Source: Elusimicrobiota bacterium (GTDB taxonomy: Bacteria; Elusimicrobiota; Elusimicrobia; UBA1565; UBA9628). From it: 36,650 nucleotides of DNA. Within the stretch, counting starts at the first letter, position 1. Every line of letters starts with the position of its first letter. The position numbers were made by a program, and so were the translations under genes. Location of the stretch: the NCBI GenBank assembly GCA_016218575.1, contig JACRDN010000003.1, positions 1 to 36,650 on the forward strand, given 5' to 3'. Below, piece after piece: positions 25,625 through 32,346 of this stretch. The notes beneath the pieces are model-generated. The model saw nothing but the letters and a program-made list of their open reading frames with translations, did not search any database and had not been told where the DNA came from.

Positions 25625-27052
25625 ATGAGAGAGGGCATCACCTTTCGCGACGTTCTCCTCGTCCCGAAGCGCTCCGGCGTCGCCTCGCGCAAGCACGTGG
25701 AGACGGAGGGCCGCTTCTCCAAGGGCGTGGCCCTCAAATGCCCCATCGCCTCGGCCAACATGGACACGGTCACCGAGGCGCGCATGGCCGTGGCCATGGC
25801 CAAACTGGGGGGCCTCGGCGTCATCCACCGCTTTCTCTCCATCGAGGAGGAGGTAAACGAGGTCGCCAAGGTCAAGAGGGCGGAGAACATCATCATCGAG
25901 CAGCCCTACACCGTCTCGCCCGAGGACACCATCGCCCAGGCCCAAAAGCTCATGCGCGAGCATTCCGTCGGCGGCCTGCTCGTGGTGGACAAGGACAGGA
26001 AACTCGTGGGGATAGTCACAGAGCGCGACATCCAATTCCAGGCGGACCCCCGGACGCCCCTGCGCCGGGTCATGTCCAAGAAGCTCATCACGGCCAAGCC
26101 CGGGATATCCCTCGACGCGGCGCGGGACGTCCTGCGCGAGAGCAAGGTCGAGAAGCTCCCTCTCATCGACGGCAAGGGCATGCTCATGGGCCTCATCACG
26201 GCCAAGGACCTTAAGATGAAGAAGCTCCATCCCGAGGCCTCCATGGACAAAAAAGGGCGCCTCCTCGCGGGAGCCGCCGTAGGCGTGGTCGGGGACTACC
26301 TCGAACGCTCCGCCGCCCTTCTCAAAGCCGGGGCCGACGTCCTCGTGGTGGACGTGGCTCACGGCCATGCCGAGCACGTGGTCGAGGCCGTCAAAAAACT
26401 CAAGAGGCGTTGGCCGGAGGCCCAGGTCGTGGCCGGCAACGTGGCCACCTACGAGGGAGCGCGCGACTTGGCCGCCGCCGGCGCGGACGGGATCAAGGTC
26501 GGGGTGGGGCCGGGCTCGATCTGCAGCACCCGCATCGTCTCCGGGGCCGGAGTCCCCCAGCTCACCGCCATTCTCGACTGCGCCCGGATCACCCGCGAGC
26601 GCGGGATCCCCGTCATCGCGGACGGCGGCATCCGGGACTCGGGAGACATCGCCAAGGCCCTCGCGGCCGGGGCCTCCTGCGTCATGCTCGGCAGCCTCTT
26701 GGCCGGCACCGAGGAAAGCCCGGGCTGGATCATCGTGAGAAACGGCAGCCGCTACAAGATTTACCGCGGCATGGCCTCGGTCACCGCAACCATCAGCCGC
26801 AGAAGGCGCGAGAGAAGCGAGGAGGATCTCGACCCCATCGAGGTCGCCGAAATGGTGCCGGAAGGGGTCGAATCCATGACCCCCTACCGCGGCCCGGTGG
26901 CGGACGTGATCTGCCAGCTGCAGGGAGGCTTGCGCTCGGGAATGAGTTACTCAGGAGCCCGAACCTTGGCCGAGTTCTGGGAAAAGGCGGAATTTATCCG
27001 CATCAGCCCCGCCTCTTGGCAGGAATCCAAGCCCCACGCCCTGGAGAAGTAG
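25625..27052 (+). CDS. guaB: IMP dehydrogenase family protein with CBS pair (475 aa)
   Basis: The fold and length match IMPDH, which oxidises IMP to XMP in guanine nucleotide synthesis. Features are [23 protein letters not shown], two CBS domains (about 90-205), GVGPGSIC with catalytic Cys300, and [18 protein letters not shown]. The flap, however, reads [17 protein letters not shown] and lacks the Arg-Tyr dyad that serves as base in usual IMPDHs. The Thr after the next residue pattern reads C-S-T instead of C-T-T. CBS-bearing GMP reductases (GuaB1 of actinobacteria) also carry a GMAS flap, so GMP reductase activity is a real alternative. The start follows TATAAT by 6 nt. Confidence 0.88.
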   Translation: MREGITFRDVLLVPKRSGVASRKHVETEGRFSKGVALKCPIASANMDTVTEARMAVAMAKLGGLGVIHRFLSIEEEVNEVAKVKRAENIIIEQPYTVSPEDTIAQAQKLMREHSVGGLLVVDKDRKLVGIVTERDIQFQADPRTPLRRVMSKKLITAKPGISLDAARDVLRESKVEKLPLIDGKGMLMGLITAKDLKMKKLHPEASMDKKGRLLAGAAVGVVGDYLERSAALLKAGADVLVVDVAHGHAEHVVEAVKKLKRRWPEAQVVAGNVATYEGARDLAAAGADGIKVGVGPGSICSTRIVSGAGVPQLTAILDCARITRERGIPVIADGGIRDSGDIAKALAAGASCVMLGSLLAGTEESPGWIIVRNGSRYKIYRGMASVTATISRRRRERSEEDLDPIEVAEMVPEGVESMTPYRGPVADVICQLQGGLRSGMSYSGARTLAEFWEKAEFIRISPASWQESKPHALEK

Positions 27053-27075
27053 GGGGCCGGCGCGTCGCCGGCCCC
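27053..27075. terminator. Strong GC hairpin directly after the IMPDH stop
   Basis: A perfect 10-bp stem, GGGGCCGGCG / CGCCGGCCCC, with a CGT loop begins at the base after the TAG stop. There is no T run, so it would be an I-shaped or Rho-assisted terminator or an mRNA 3' end stabiliser. Confidence 0.45.
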
Positions 27076-27090
27076 GGCGAAGCATCCATC

Positions 27091-27115
27091 AGCCGCAGGG
27101 CCAAGCCCTGCGGCT
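27091..27115. terminator. Hairpin between the IMPDH gene and rnpB 3' end
   Basis: AGCCGCAGGGC (27091-27101) and GCCCTGCGGCT (27105-27115) form a perfect 11-bp stem with a 3-nt loop. It lies a few bases beyond the 3' end of the RNase P RNA and may terminate it, or both convergent units. No T run follows. The outer arms and the trailing AAATT recur around the element at 31701-31765. Confidence 0.45.
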
Positions 27116-27118
27116 AAA

Positions 27119-27504
27119 TTCAGGAAACCGGCCTGTACCCCGAATTCTGTCCAGGCGGAGTCGCCCCCGCCCTGGAGGATCATTTCTCTCAGCGGCTACC
27201 GGGCGGCCGCCCCTGCCTCGCGGCAGGGACCGCGCGAGCCGCGCAAGCCGCCCTATTGCCTTGCTCCCGGCGGGGTTTGCCGTGCCCCGAGCCTCGCGGC
27301 CCGGGCGGTGGGCTCTTAACCCGCCGTTTCACCCTTGCCAAAGCGCTCAAGCTTTAAGCGCCCGGGCGGTTTGTTTTCTGTGGCACTTTCCATCCACGAG
27401 GCCTTTCGTTCCCGTGGTCCTGCCTTTCGACAGGCGCCGCGCTCTATGGAGTTCGGAAGTTCCTCCCGCCCTCGCAGGCGAGCGATCCTCCGGCCGGTTC
27501 CTAA
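27119..27504 (-). ncRNA. rnpB: RNase P RNA, bacterial type A
   Basis: Conserved RNase P RNA elements read in order on the minus strand: GGGAGGAACTTCCGAACTCC (P4/CR-I region, compare GAGGAAAGTCC), ACAGAAAACAAACCGCC, GGCAAGGGTGAAACGG followed by GTTAAGAGCCCACC, GCTGAGAGAAATGATCC, and GACAGAATTCGG near the 3' end. The 5' end (GGAACCGGCC) pairs with the 3' end (GGCCGGTTTCC) to make P1, which sets the limits to within a few bases. It is the catalytic RNA that matures tRNA 5' ends. It starts just after the zinc-ribbon gene stop, an adjacency also known in other phyla, and may be processed from that transcript. Confidence 0.95.
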
Positions 27505-27508
27505 ATCG

Positions 27509-28243
27509 TCAAACCGCGCGGGCCGCGATGGCCTGGGGGCGGTAGAGAATCCTGAGGCAATTCTCGCATGTGACCAATTGTTTTGCCTTTATGGCCTCCA
27601 CGATCACCTGCGGAGCCAATGAAATGCGGCAGGCGCTGCAGAGCTCTCCCTCTATCGGGACCACGGCGTCCGGCTTGCCGCGGGAACGGATGTGCTCGTA
27701 GACCCGCAGCATCTCCGCGGGCAGGGGAACGGCCAATTGGTCCCTCTGCGCCTTGGCCGCGTCGAAACGCCCTTTGACCTCGGTGAATCGAGCCTCTAAA
27801 ACCGCAATCTGGGCGTTGAACTCCTTCTCCTTATGTCCAAACTCCGACTGCAAGGACTTCTCTTCCTTGCGGCAGACGTCCAAATCTTCCATGATCTGGA
27901 GAATTTCGGTCTCTATGTCGCCGCCCTCGGACCTGGCCTGCTCTATCTCGAGCTGGAGGGCCTTGAAAGCATCGTTGGTCTTGACCTGATTAAGCTCCAT
28001 GGAGTGTTTTCTAACCGCCTCTTCCTTTTGGAAGAGCTCCAGCTCTTTTTCCTTTTTCTTCTTCTCCAGGCCCTGGAGGCGGGCCTTGGCTTGGGACAAG
28101 GCCCCCTTCTCCCCATCGAGGCGCTCCCGTAAAAGCCCTGTCTCCCGGGGCACGGCCTCCATTTGGCTTTTGAGCTTATCCAGGGCGCCGTCCCGTTCCT
28201 GCAGGGCGATGAGAAGGGTGAGGTCCTCCTTGGTCAGCGCCAT
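27509..28243 (-). CDS. Coiled-coil protein with C4-type zinc ribbon (244 aa)
   Basis: Residues about 5-175 are a long charged coiled coil (DKLKSQMEAV, EKKKKEKELELF). The C-terminus has the zf-RING_7/DUF164 ribbon, CSACRISLAP and CENCLRILY, giving four Cys ligands. Members of the family (PF02591) are widespread; a role in nucleic acid or envelope processes has been suggested but none is firmly established. The ATG lacks a Shine-Dalgarno site, and a TATAAT lies 7 nt upstream. rnpB follows immediately on the same strand. Confidence 0.9.
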   Translation of the reverse strand: MALTKEDLTLLIALQERDGALDKLKSQMEAVPRETGLLRERLDGEKGALSQAKARLQGLEKKKKEKELELFQKEEAVRKHSMELNQVKTNDAFKALQLEIEQARSEGGDIETEILQIMEDLDVCRKEEKSLQSEFGHKEKEFNAQIAVLEARFTEVKGRFDAAKAQRDQLAVPLPAEMLRVYEHIRSRGKPDAVVPIEGELCSACRISLAPQVIVEAIKAKQLVTCENCLRILYRPQAIAARAV

Positions 28244-28250
28244 TTAACAT

Positions 28251-28256
28251 ATTATA
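28251..28256 (-). promoter_or_regulatory. -10 box of the zinc-ribbon / rnpB unit
   Basis: A consensus TATAAT on the minus strand lies 7 nt before the ATG at 28243. No -35 consensus is apparent. Confidence 0.5.
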
Positions 28257-28360
28257 CCAAAGAAACCGGCCCGTCGGGCTGTTGACCACGTCGTAATAAA
28301 GAGGCCTCATATCCGTCATGGCGCAAATTAAAAGGGCGAGCGACGCCGACTGCCTGCGCG

Positions 28361-28663
28361 TCAAGCTCTGGCCATTGCACTGCGCGTATTTCCTGCGGCA
28401 GCTTTTTTAAAATCTTCTCGGAGCCGCCGACACAACCGTTTAATAACCTTGGTCCCGAGCCTGTTCTTGGACCGAATCATCTCCACCCGAACCGGAGCCT
28501 CCCAGCCCTTGGGCGGGGCCAGGCAGGAAAGACCGGTATAAAGCTCCGCGATCCAATCGGGGAAAAGACTCCAACTATTCGTTCCCAAAAGACGCTCGGC
28601 GGCGACTTCATAGGAATCGAACATGACTTCGACCCTGGGCGTTATACCGAACTTCTCGAACAT
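28361..28663 (-). pseudogene. C-terminal remnant of a LysR-type regulator
   Basis: The 100-aa frame (from the ATG at 28663) resembles the end of a LysR effector-binding domain: FEKFGITPRVEVMFDSYEVAAERLL, then SLFPDWIAEL, and a final helix ending RRLREDFKKA. The DNA-binding HTH and the first half of the effector domain are absent, and no match to them is seen in the upstream 260 bp. The family assignment is by eye and moderate. It is probably a decayed gene, though GAGG precedes the ATG and a short product is possible. Confidence 0.4.
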
Positions 28664-28922
28664 AGGATGGCCTCGGCACGCTGTCAATACCAGCTGACTT
28701 TCACAAGCCAGTTGAGTCCTTCGGGACTGGCAAGCCGAACGAACAGCGACCACCAGTTGTAGACAAGCCCCACGGACAACCAAGCCGCGGCCAGAGCATC
28801 TGAATCAGTCGGCCCAACTATTGGGCGTTCCAGCCGAGGCGTTGGCATTTGTTGCCGCCACGAATTGTTGATCTGAGCCGCCAAGCATCTCGAGCCCCGC
28901 GGTTCCCCGAATTGCTGGATAC
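28664..28922. other. Non-coding stretch upstream of sdpR
   Basis: Together with the LysR remnant this fills a 734-bp gap between the zinc-ribbon gene and sdpR. I see no convincing gene, RNA or repeat in it. Overlapping short frames on both strands have no recognisable features. Confidence 0.5.
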
Positions 28923-28952
28923 TTGACACGCGCAACCGGTTGATGCTATAAT
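28923..28952 (+). promoter_or_regulatory. Consensus promoter of sdpR-sdpI (TTGACA-18-TATAAT)
   Basis: Perfect -35 (28923-28928) and -10 (28947-28952) hexamers with an 18-bp spacer make this the strongest promoter in the window. Transcription should start near 28959, in the middle of the palindromic operator. Confidence 0.85.
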
Positions 28953-28970
28953 TAGATAGTTATCTAATTA
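28949..28970. promoter_or_regulatory. Palindromic operator for the ArsR/SdpR-type repressor
   Basis: TAATTAGATA (28949-28958) and TATCTAATTA (28961-28970) form a perfect 10-bp inverted repeat around GT. It overlaps the -10 box and the predicted transcription start, so a bound dimer would block initiation. It lies 7 nt before the repressor gene itself, as expected for autorepression. Confidence 0.8.
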
Positions 28971-28977
28971 GACACCC

Positions 28978-29259
28978 ATGAATAATATATTCAAAGCCTT
29001 AGCGGATCCTACTCGACGCGAAATCCTAAAACTCCTAGGCCGCGGAGAAATGACCGCAGGCGCCCTAGCCATGCGTTTCGATATGACCAAACCCACCGTA
29101 TCACACCACTTTGCGGTACTCAAGGAGGCGAAACTGATCACAAGCCGGCGGGAAGGAACCCTGATTTACTATTCGCTCAACACGACCGTCATGCAGGACG
29201 TCATGGGCTGGGCCATGGACATGCTGGATTCATCTCATAAAAGGAGGGAACGAAAATGA
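28978..29259 (+). CDS. sdpR: ArsR-family winged-helix autorepressor, SdpR-like (93 aa)
   Basis: The protein opens with the subgroup motif IFKALADPTRREILKLL, followed by the recognition helix region MTKPTVSHHFAVLKEAKLI and the wing REGTLIYYSLN. It lacks the Cys box of arsenic- or metal-sensing ArsR proteins, which fits SdpR, the repressor whose DNA binding is relieved when its partner membrane protein SdpI captures it. It is followed directly by an SdpI-type gene overlapping by 4 nt (ATGA). Local base composition is less GC-rich than surrounding genes, hinting at transfer. Confidence 0.92.
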   Translation: MNNIFKALADPTRREILKLLGRGEMTAGALAMRFDMTKPTVSHHFAVLKEAKLITSRREGTLIYYSLNTTVMQDVMGWAMDMLDSSHKRRERK

Positions 29260-29903
29260 AGAAGAGCACCCTGGCATGGGGAGCCGGCTTGATCCTCATT
29301 GCTTTCGCGGCAGCGCTGATTACATATCCACAGCTTCCAAGCGAGATGCCGACACACTGGAACATCCACGGAGAAGTGGACGGCTACATGGCCAAGCATT
29401 TTGTAGTTTTTCTCATGCCTGCTATCATGCTGGCCATGCTAGGGCTCACTAAAATATTGCCCTGGCTTTCGCCCAAATGCTTTGAGGTGGACAACTTTCG
29501 GGAGACTTACGAATTCCTGATGATCTTGACTATCGGACTCCTCGGCTACATTCACGCCATCACACTCTGGGCCGGATTATCCGACTCGACCGATGTGAGC
29601 CGCGCTCTCGTGGCGGGAATATTTCTTTTTTTTGGCCTACTGGGGAATGTATTGGGAAAGGTCCGGAGGAACTTTTGGATCGGGGTTCGCGTTCCCTGGA
29701 CCTTGGCCAGCGAGCGGGTCTGGAACAATACCCACCGCTTTGCGGCTCGGCTCTATTGCACCAGCGGAATCACAGGGTGTATCGCGGTGCTTGCCGGCCT
29801 GCCTTTTGTGCCCGCGTTCGTCATGCTGATCGCGGCAGCCTTAATACCGGTCGTCTATTCCCTTGTCGAATATAAAAGTCTCGAGAAACGAGGAGAAATC
29901 TAG
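29256..29903 (+). CDS. sdpI: SdpI-family membrane protein (215 aa)
   Basis: It has an N-terminal DUF1648 segment (LPSEMPTHWNIHGEVDGY) and an SdpI C-terminal region (GNVLGKVRRNFWIGVRVPWTL, NNTHRFAARL), with six or so membrane spans. In Bacillus, SdpI gives immunity to the SdpC toxin and sequesters SdpR at the membrane. No sdpC-like toxin gene is seen nearby, so here the pair may defend against foreign toxins or have another envelope role. An AGGAGG-type site (AAAAGGAGGGAACGAAA region) precedes the ATG, and translation is coupled to sdpR by a 4-nt overlap. Confidence 0.92.
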   Translation: MKKSTLAWGAGLILIAFAAALITYPQLPSEMPTHWNIHGEVDGYMAKHFVVFLMPAIMLAMLGLTKILPWLSPKCFEVDNFRETYEFLMILTIGLLGYIHAITLWAGLSDSTDVSRALVAGIFLFFGLLGNVLGKVRRNFWIGVRVPWTLASERVWNNTHRFAARLYCTSGITGCIAVLAGLPFVPAFVMLIAAALIPVVYSLVEYKSLEKRGEI

Positions 29904-29956
29904 GAAAGTCGCTATGGATTGTTCACCAGTCGCGACGCAATTGCCCCTCAGTAAAA

Positions 29957-31345
29957 TCAATCGGCCAAGCGCGACAAAGGCCTTGAAGAGGCGGCGCTCT
30001 TGCCGGAAGGCAGGCCGGGGGCATGAGGGCGCAAAAGCTCGACCTGCTTGAGAAGCTCGAAAGCCAGTCTTTGCACCACCTCGGGGCGCGCCGAGGCCAG
30101 GTCGGCGGCCTCCGAAGGATCGTTCTCCAGGTCGTAGAGCTCGAAGCTTTCCTTGTAACTGTACCAATGGAGCTTCCACTTCTTGTCGCGTATCACGCGC
30201 TCGTCAATGTCCGGGCCGGCCGGCTGCGCCATGTTGCGCTTGGAGCTGGCGTAGGCCCAAGCCCTCCACGACCCGCCGCGATCGGACAGCAGGGGTGCGA
30301 GGCTGCGCCCCTGCAGTTCCTCTTCTTCGTACCCGATGCCCCCCGCGTCCAGGATGGTCGGCGTCAGATCAATGCGCTCGACAAGCTCCGAGACGCGCTC
30401 GCCGCGCCGATCCGGATATAAGGGATGGTGAAGGATGAGAGGGACCCTCAAGATCGGCTCATACAACCCCTCGGTATGGCCCAAAAGGCCGTGCTCTCCC
30501 AACAGCTCCCCATGATCGGCCGTGATAATGACAAGAGAGCTATCCCACAAATTCTTCTTTTTGAGAAAGTCCACGAACTCGAATATTCTCCGGTCCACCT
30601 CGGCCAAGGCCGCGTCATAGTGGGAGACCAGATGCCTCAAATGCCTCCGGTCCCCGCGGAACTCCTCGGCCCGGCGCTCCATGTCCGCCGGGACGCCCGG
30701 CTCCCCGTTGTAAGCCCTGAAAAATCCCACCGAAAGGGTGGCCGTGTCGTGGGCTATTCCTTCATAACCCGGGTCATAGCGGTCGGGGTCCTTGGATTGA
30801 TAAGGAGCATGGAGATCGTCCACGGTCGCGTAGAGGAAGAAAGGGGCTTGGCTGTTTTTGTCTATCCACCGGGTCATGGCCGGGAAAGACTGGTCAAAGG
30901 GAGCCGGCAGGGCCGTCGCGGTGGAGAAGTAGTTGACGAAGGTCTCGAAGCCCCGCTCCAGCCCCCACGCGGGAAGAAAATAAATCCCCCCGGTGAAGGC
31001 CGCGGTCTTGTAGCCGCCCCGCCGCATTCTCTCGGCCAAGGTGGTCTCGAAGTCGGGCAAGGGGCGAAAGGGCACGCTGCTGTATTGGCCGTGAACCTCG
31101 GGCACGTGGCCCGTCAGCAAGGTCGCGTAATTGGGAAGGCACCAGGAGGACTGGGCCATGGCCCGATCGAAGACCACGGATTCCTTGGCCAAGGCCTCCA
31201 GCCCCGGGGTCGTTTTGCGCGCGTAACCGTAAAAGCTGAAGTGATCGGCCCGCGCCGAACAAATGTCCACGACCACAACGTTGAGTTGCGTTTGCCGCGC
31301 TTGGGCGGGCCCAAGAAAAATGGACAGAAGCAGAAGAGGCAGCAT
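29957..31345 (-). CDS. Exported sulfatase-like hydrolase (462 aa)
   Basis: The alkaline phosphatase/sulfatase fold is clear: an N-terminal VVVVDICSARADHFSFYGY metal-site strand, HAPYQ, and the C-terminal metal motif IITADHGELLGEHG. A signal peptide (LPLLLLSIFLGPAQA) targets it outside the cytoplasm. The nucleophile motif reads Cys69-L-P-N-Tyr73; the Arg of the CxPxR formylglycine signal is replaced by Tyr, so conversion by a canonical maturase is doubtful. It could be a sulfatase, a phosphodiesterase-type relative or inactive. The ATG at 31345 overlaps the upstream remnant stop (TGATG). A GTG one codon earlier is possible. Confidence 0.88.
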   Translation of the reverse strand: MLPLLLLSIFLGPAQARQTQLNVVVVDICSARADHFSFYGYARKTTPGLEALAKESVVFDRAMAQSSWCLPNYATLLTGHVPEVHGQYSSVPFRPLPDFETTLAERMRRGGYKTAAFTGGIYFLPAWGLERGFETFVNYFSTATALPAPFDQSFPAMTRWIDKNSQAPFFLYATVDDLHAPYQSKDPDRYDPGYEGIAHDTATLSVGFFRAYNGEPGVPADMERRAEEFRGDRRHLRHLVSHYDAALAEVDRRIFEFVDFLKKKNLWDSSLVIITADHGELLGEHGLLGHTEGLYEPILRVPLILHHPLYPDRRGERVSELVERIDLTPTILDAGGIGYEEEELQGRSLAPLLSDRGGSWRAWAYASSKRNMAQPAGPDIDERVIRDKKWKLHWYSYKESFELYDLENDPSEAADLASARPEVVQRLAFELLKQVELLRPHAPGLPSGKSAASSRPLSRLAD

Positions 31346-31629
31346 CACGGGATTTTATCATTCCCTAATACCCACTGCAGGCCCCGCATCGCGGCCCCAG
31401 GGAAAACGCTGTGGTGCGTTTCGTCGGGAGCGATCCAAAGCTTGAGCCGAAGGCTCGGATATTCCCGCCGTTTGAGCCCGCCCGCGAAAGCCGCAAGGTC
31501 CTTGACCAGGCCCTGCCCCGCAGCGTCCCGCGTCTCCCGCTCCTCCAGCCGAAAAAGGACGCCCTTGTCGTACCAAAGAGAGGGGTTCACGACGAGGAGT
31601 TCGAGCCTCCGGCGCCAGGTCATGGCCAT
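31345..31629 (-). pseudogene. C-terminal fragment of an alpha/beta-hydrolase (esterase-D-like)
   Basis: The 94-aa frame matches the end of the putative esterase family (IroE/COG2819-like): LLVVNPSLWYDKGVLF, a short helix segment and ETHHSVFPGAAMRGLQWVL, where the His is the catalytic one. The nucleophile elbow and all N-terminal strands are missing, and an in-frame TAA lies three codons before the ATG. It is most likely a truncated remnant that still runs into the sulfatase gene start. A TAAAAT box inside it (31352-31357), 6 nt before the sulfatase ATG, could serve that gene. Confidence 0.5.
31352..31357 (-). promoter_or_regulatory. Candidate -10 box for the sulfatase-like gene
   Basis: TAAAAT on the minus strand lies 6 nt before the ATG at 31345, within the last codons of the esterase fragment. 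No -35 consensus is seen. Translational coupling to the fragment is the alternative. Confidence 0.35.
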
Positions 31630-31700
31630 TGTCGGTTAATGCTAGCATTCTCGGCCCAAGCCATTGCTCGCCAGCGCGCTGGATCTCGCTGGGAAGCGCG

Positions 31701-31765
31701 AGCCGCAGGACTTATCCACCGAACTTCCCGGCGAAGTTCGGTGGATATCTTCGCCTCCCGCGGCT
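31701..31765. repeat. Nested palindromic element, copy B
   Basis: The inner stem is a perfect 15-bp inverted repeat (31713-31727 with 31733-31747), core TATCCACCGAACTTC, around CCGGC. It matches copy A at 8810-8853. It sits inside outer arms AGCCGCAGG (31701-31709) and CCCGCGGCT (31757-31765) that pair with one mismatch and resemble the simple hairpin at 27091-27115, including the trailing AAATT. The surrounding gap (31630-31700 and 31766-31920) holds no gene I can support; it includes the perfect 12-bp palindrome CCAGCGCGCTGG at 31671-31682. Confidence 0.65.
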
Positions 31766-31920
31766 AAATTATTTCCCTTTCTTGACAGGACAAAGGTGGA
31801 CGCCGCGACCCAAGGGTGCGGCGCGCTCTCCCTCCACGAGCAGGCGGGCGGAGGCCGGGGACATCAATCGGCAGGCTTTGGCCGGCTTCACCGAGCTCAA
31901 GCTGAAGCGGCGCCAGCCGC

Positions 31921-31958
31921 AATAAAAAGCCCCGCGGCGCTTTCGCGCCGCGGGGCTT
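31921..31958 (-). terminator. Rho-independent terminator of the cold-shock gene
   Basis: A perfect 14-bp GC stem (31927-31940 with 31945-31958) with a TTTC loop is followed on the minus strand by TTTTTATT. It lies 15 nt after the cold-shock gene stop. Confidence 0.92.
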
Positions 31959-31973
31959 GCCTGCTGACTCTGA

Positions 31974-32177
31974 TTAGAGTTTTCTAACGTTAGCGGCGCG
32001 GGGGCCTTTATCGGAGTCTTGCTTCTCATACTCGACGGCCTGATTCTCCGCGAGGCTCTTGAAGCCATCGCCCAGTATGGACGAATGGTGCACGAAAAGA
32101 TCTTTAGAGCCATCATCCGGCGTGATGAAGCCGAAGCCCTTCTGATCGTTGAACCACTTCACTTTTCCAGTAGACAT
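31974..32177 (-). CDS. Cold-shock domain protein (67 aa)
   Basis: This is a single cold-shock (OB-fold) domain with RNP1 [10 protein letters not shown] and RNP2 LFVHHSSI. It opens with the usual [14 protein letters not shown] and has the typical 67-aa length. It binds single-stranded RNA and DNA and acts as an RNA chaperone in the cytosol. An AGAGGAAA Shine-Dalgarno site precedes the ATG. Its leader contains a short frame with a good ribosome site. A strong terminator follows, so it is monocistronic apart from the leader peptide. Confidence 0.96.
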   Translation of the reverse strand: MSTGKVKWFNDQKGFGFITPDDGSKDLFVHHSSILGDGFKSLAENQAVEYEKQDSDKGPRAANVRKL

Positions 32178-32203
32178 TACTTGTGTTTCCTCTCTGATGT
32201 TAA

Positions 32204-32239
32204 CTAGGACCCAGACCGGACTTCCTTCGTCGCGGCCAT
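32204..32239 (-). CDS. Putative 11-codon leader peptide in the cold-shock mRNA
   Basis: The frame reads [11 protein letters not shown] then TAG. AAGGAG lies 6 nt before its ATG, a better ribosome site than that of the cold-shock gene itself. The stop is 26 nt before the cold-shock ATG. Translation could control mRNA structure or stability. Amino acid content gives no attenuation signal. Confidence 0.4.
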   Translation of the reverse strand: MAATKEVRSGS

Positions 32240-32262
32240 GCGAGTCTCCTTACGTCCAGGTT

Positions 32263-32268
32263 AGTATA
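32263..32268 (-). promoter_or_regulatory. Candidate -10 box for the cold-shock gene
   Basis: TATACT on the minus strand would give a leader of roughly 80 nt that includes the 11-codon frame. The -35 region is not recognisable. Confidence 0.4.
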
Positions 32269-32346
32269 GCTTATATTTGAGCGGAAAAGATGGAAAACAT
32301 CCGGTACGGCCTGGGCCGATAACTGCCGTCCAGAAGGTCCCGAGGG

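Noticed and set aside
31769-32116. Minus-strand frame through the cold-shock terminator
   Set aside because: It runs across the cold-shock gene in another frame and through its terminator; a faint topoisomerase-tail resemblance was too weak to report.
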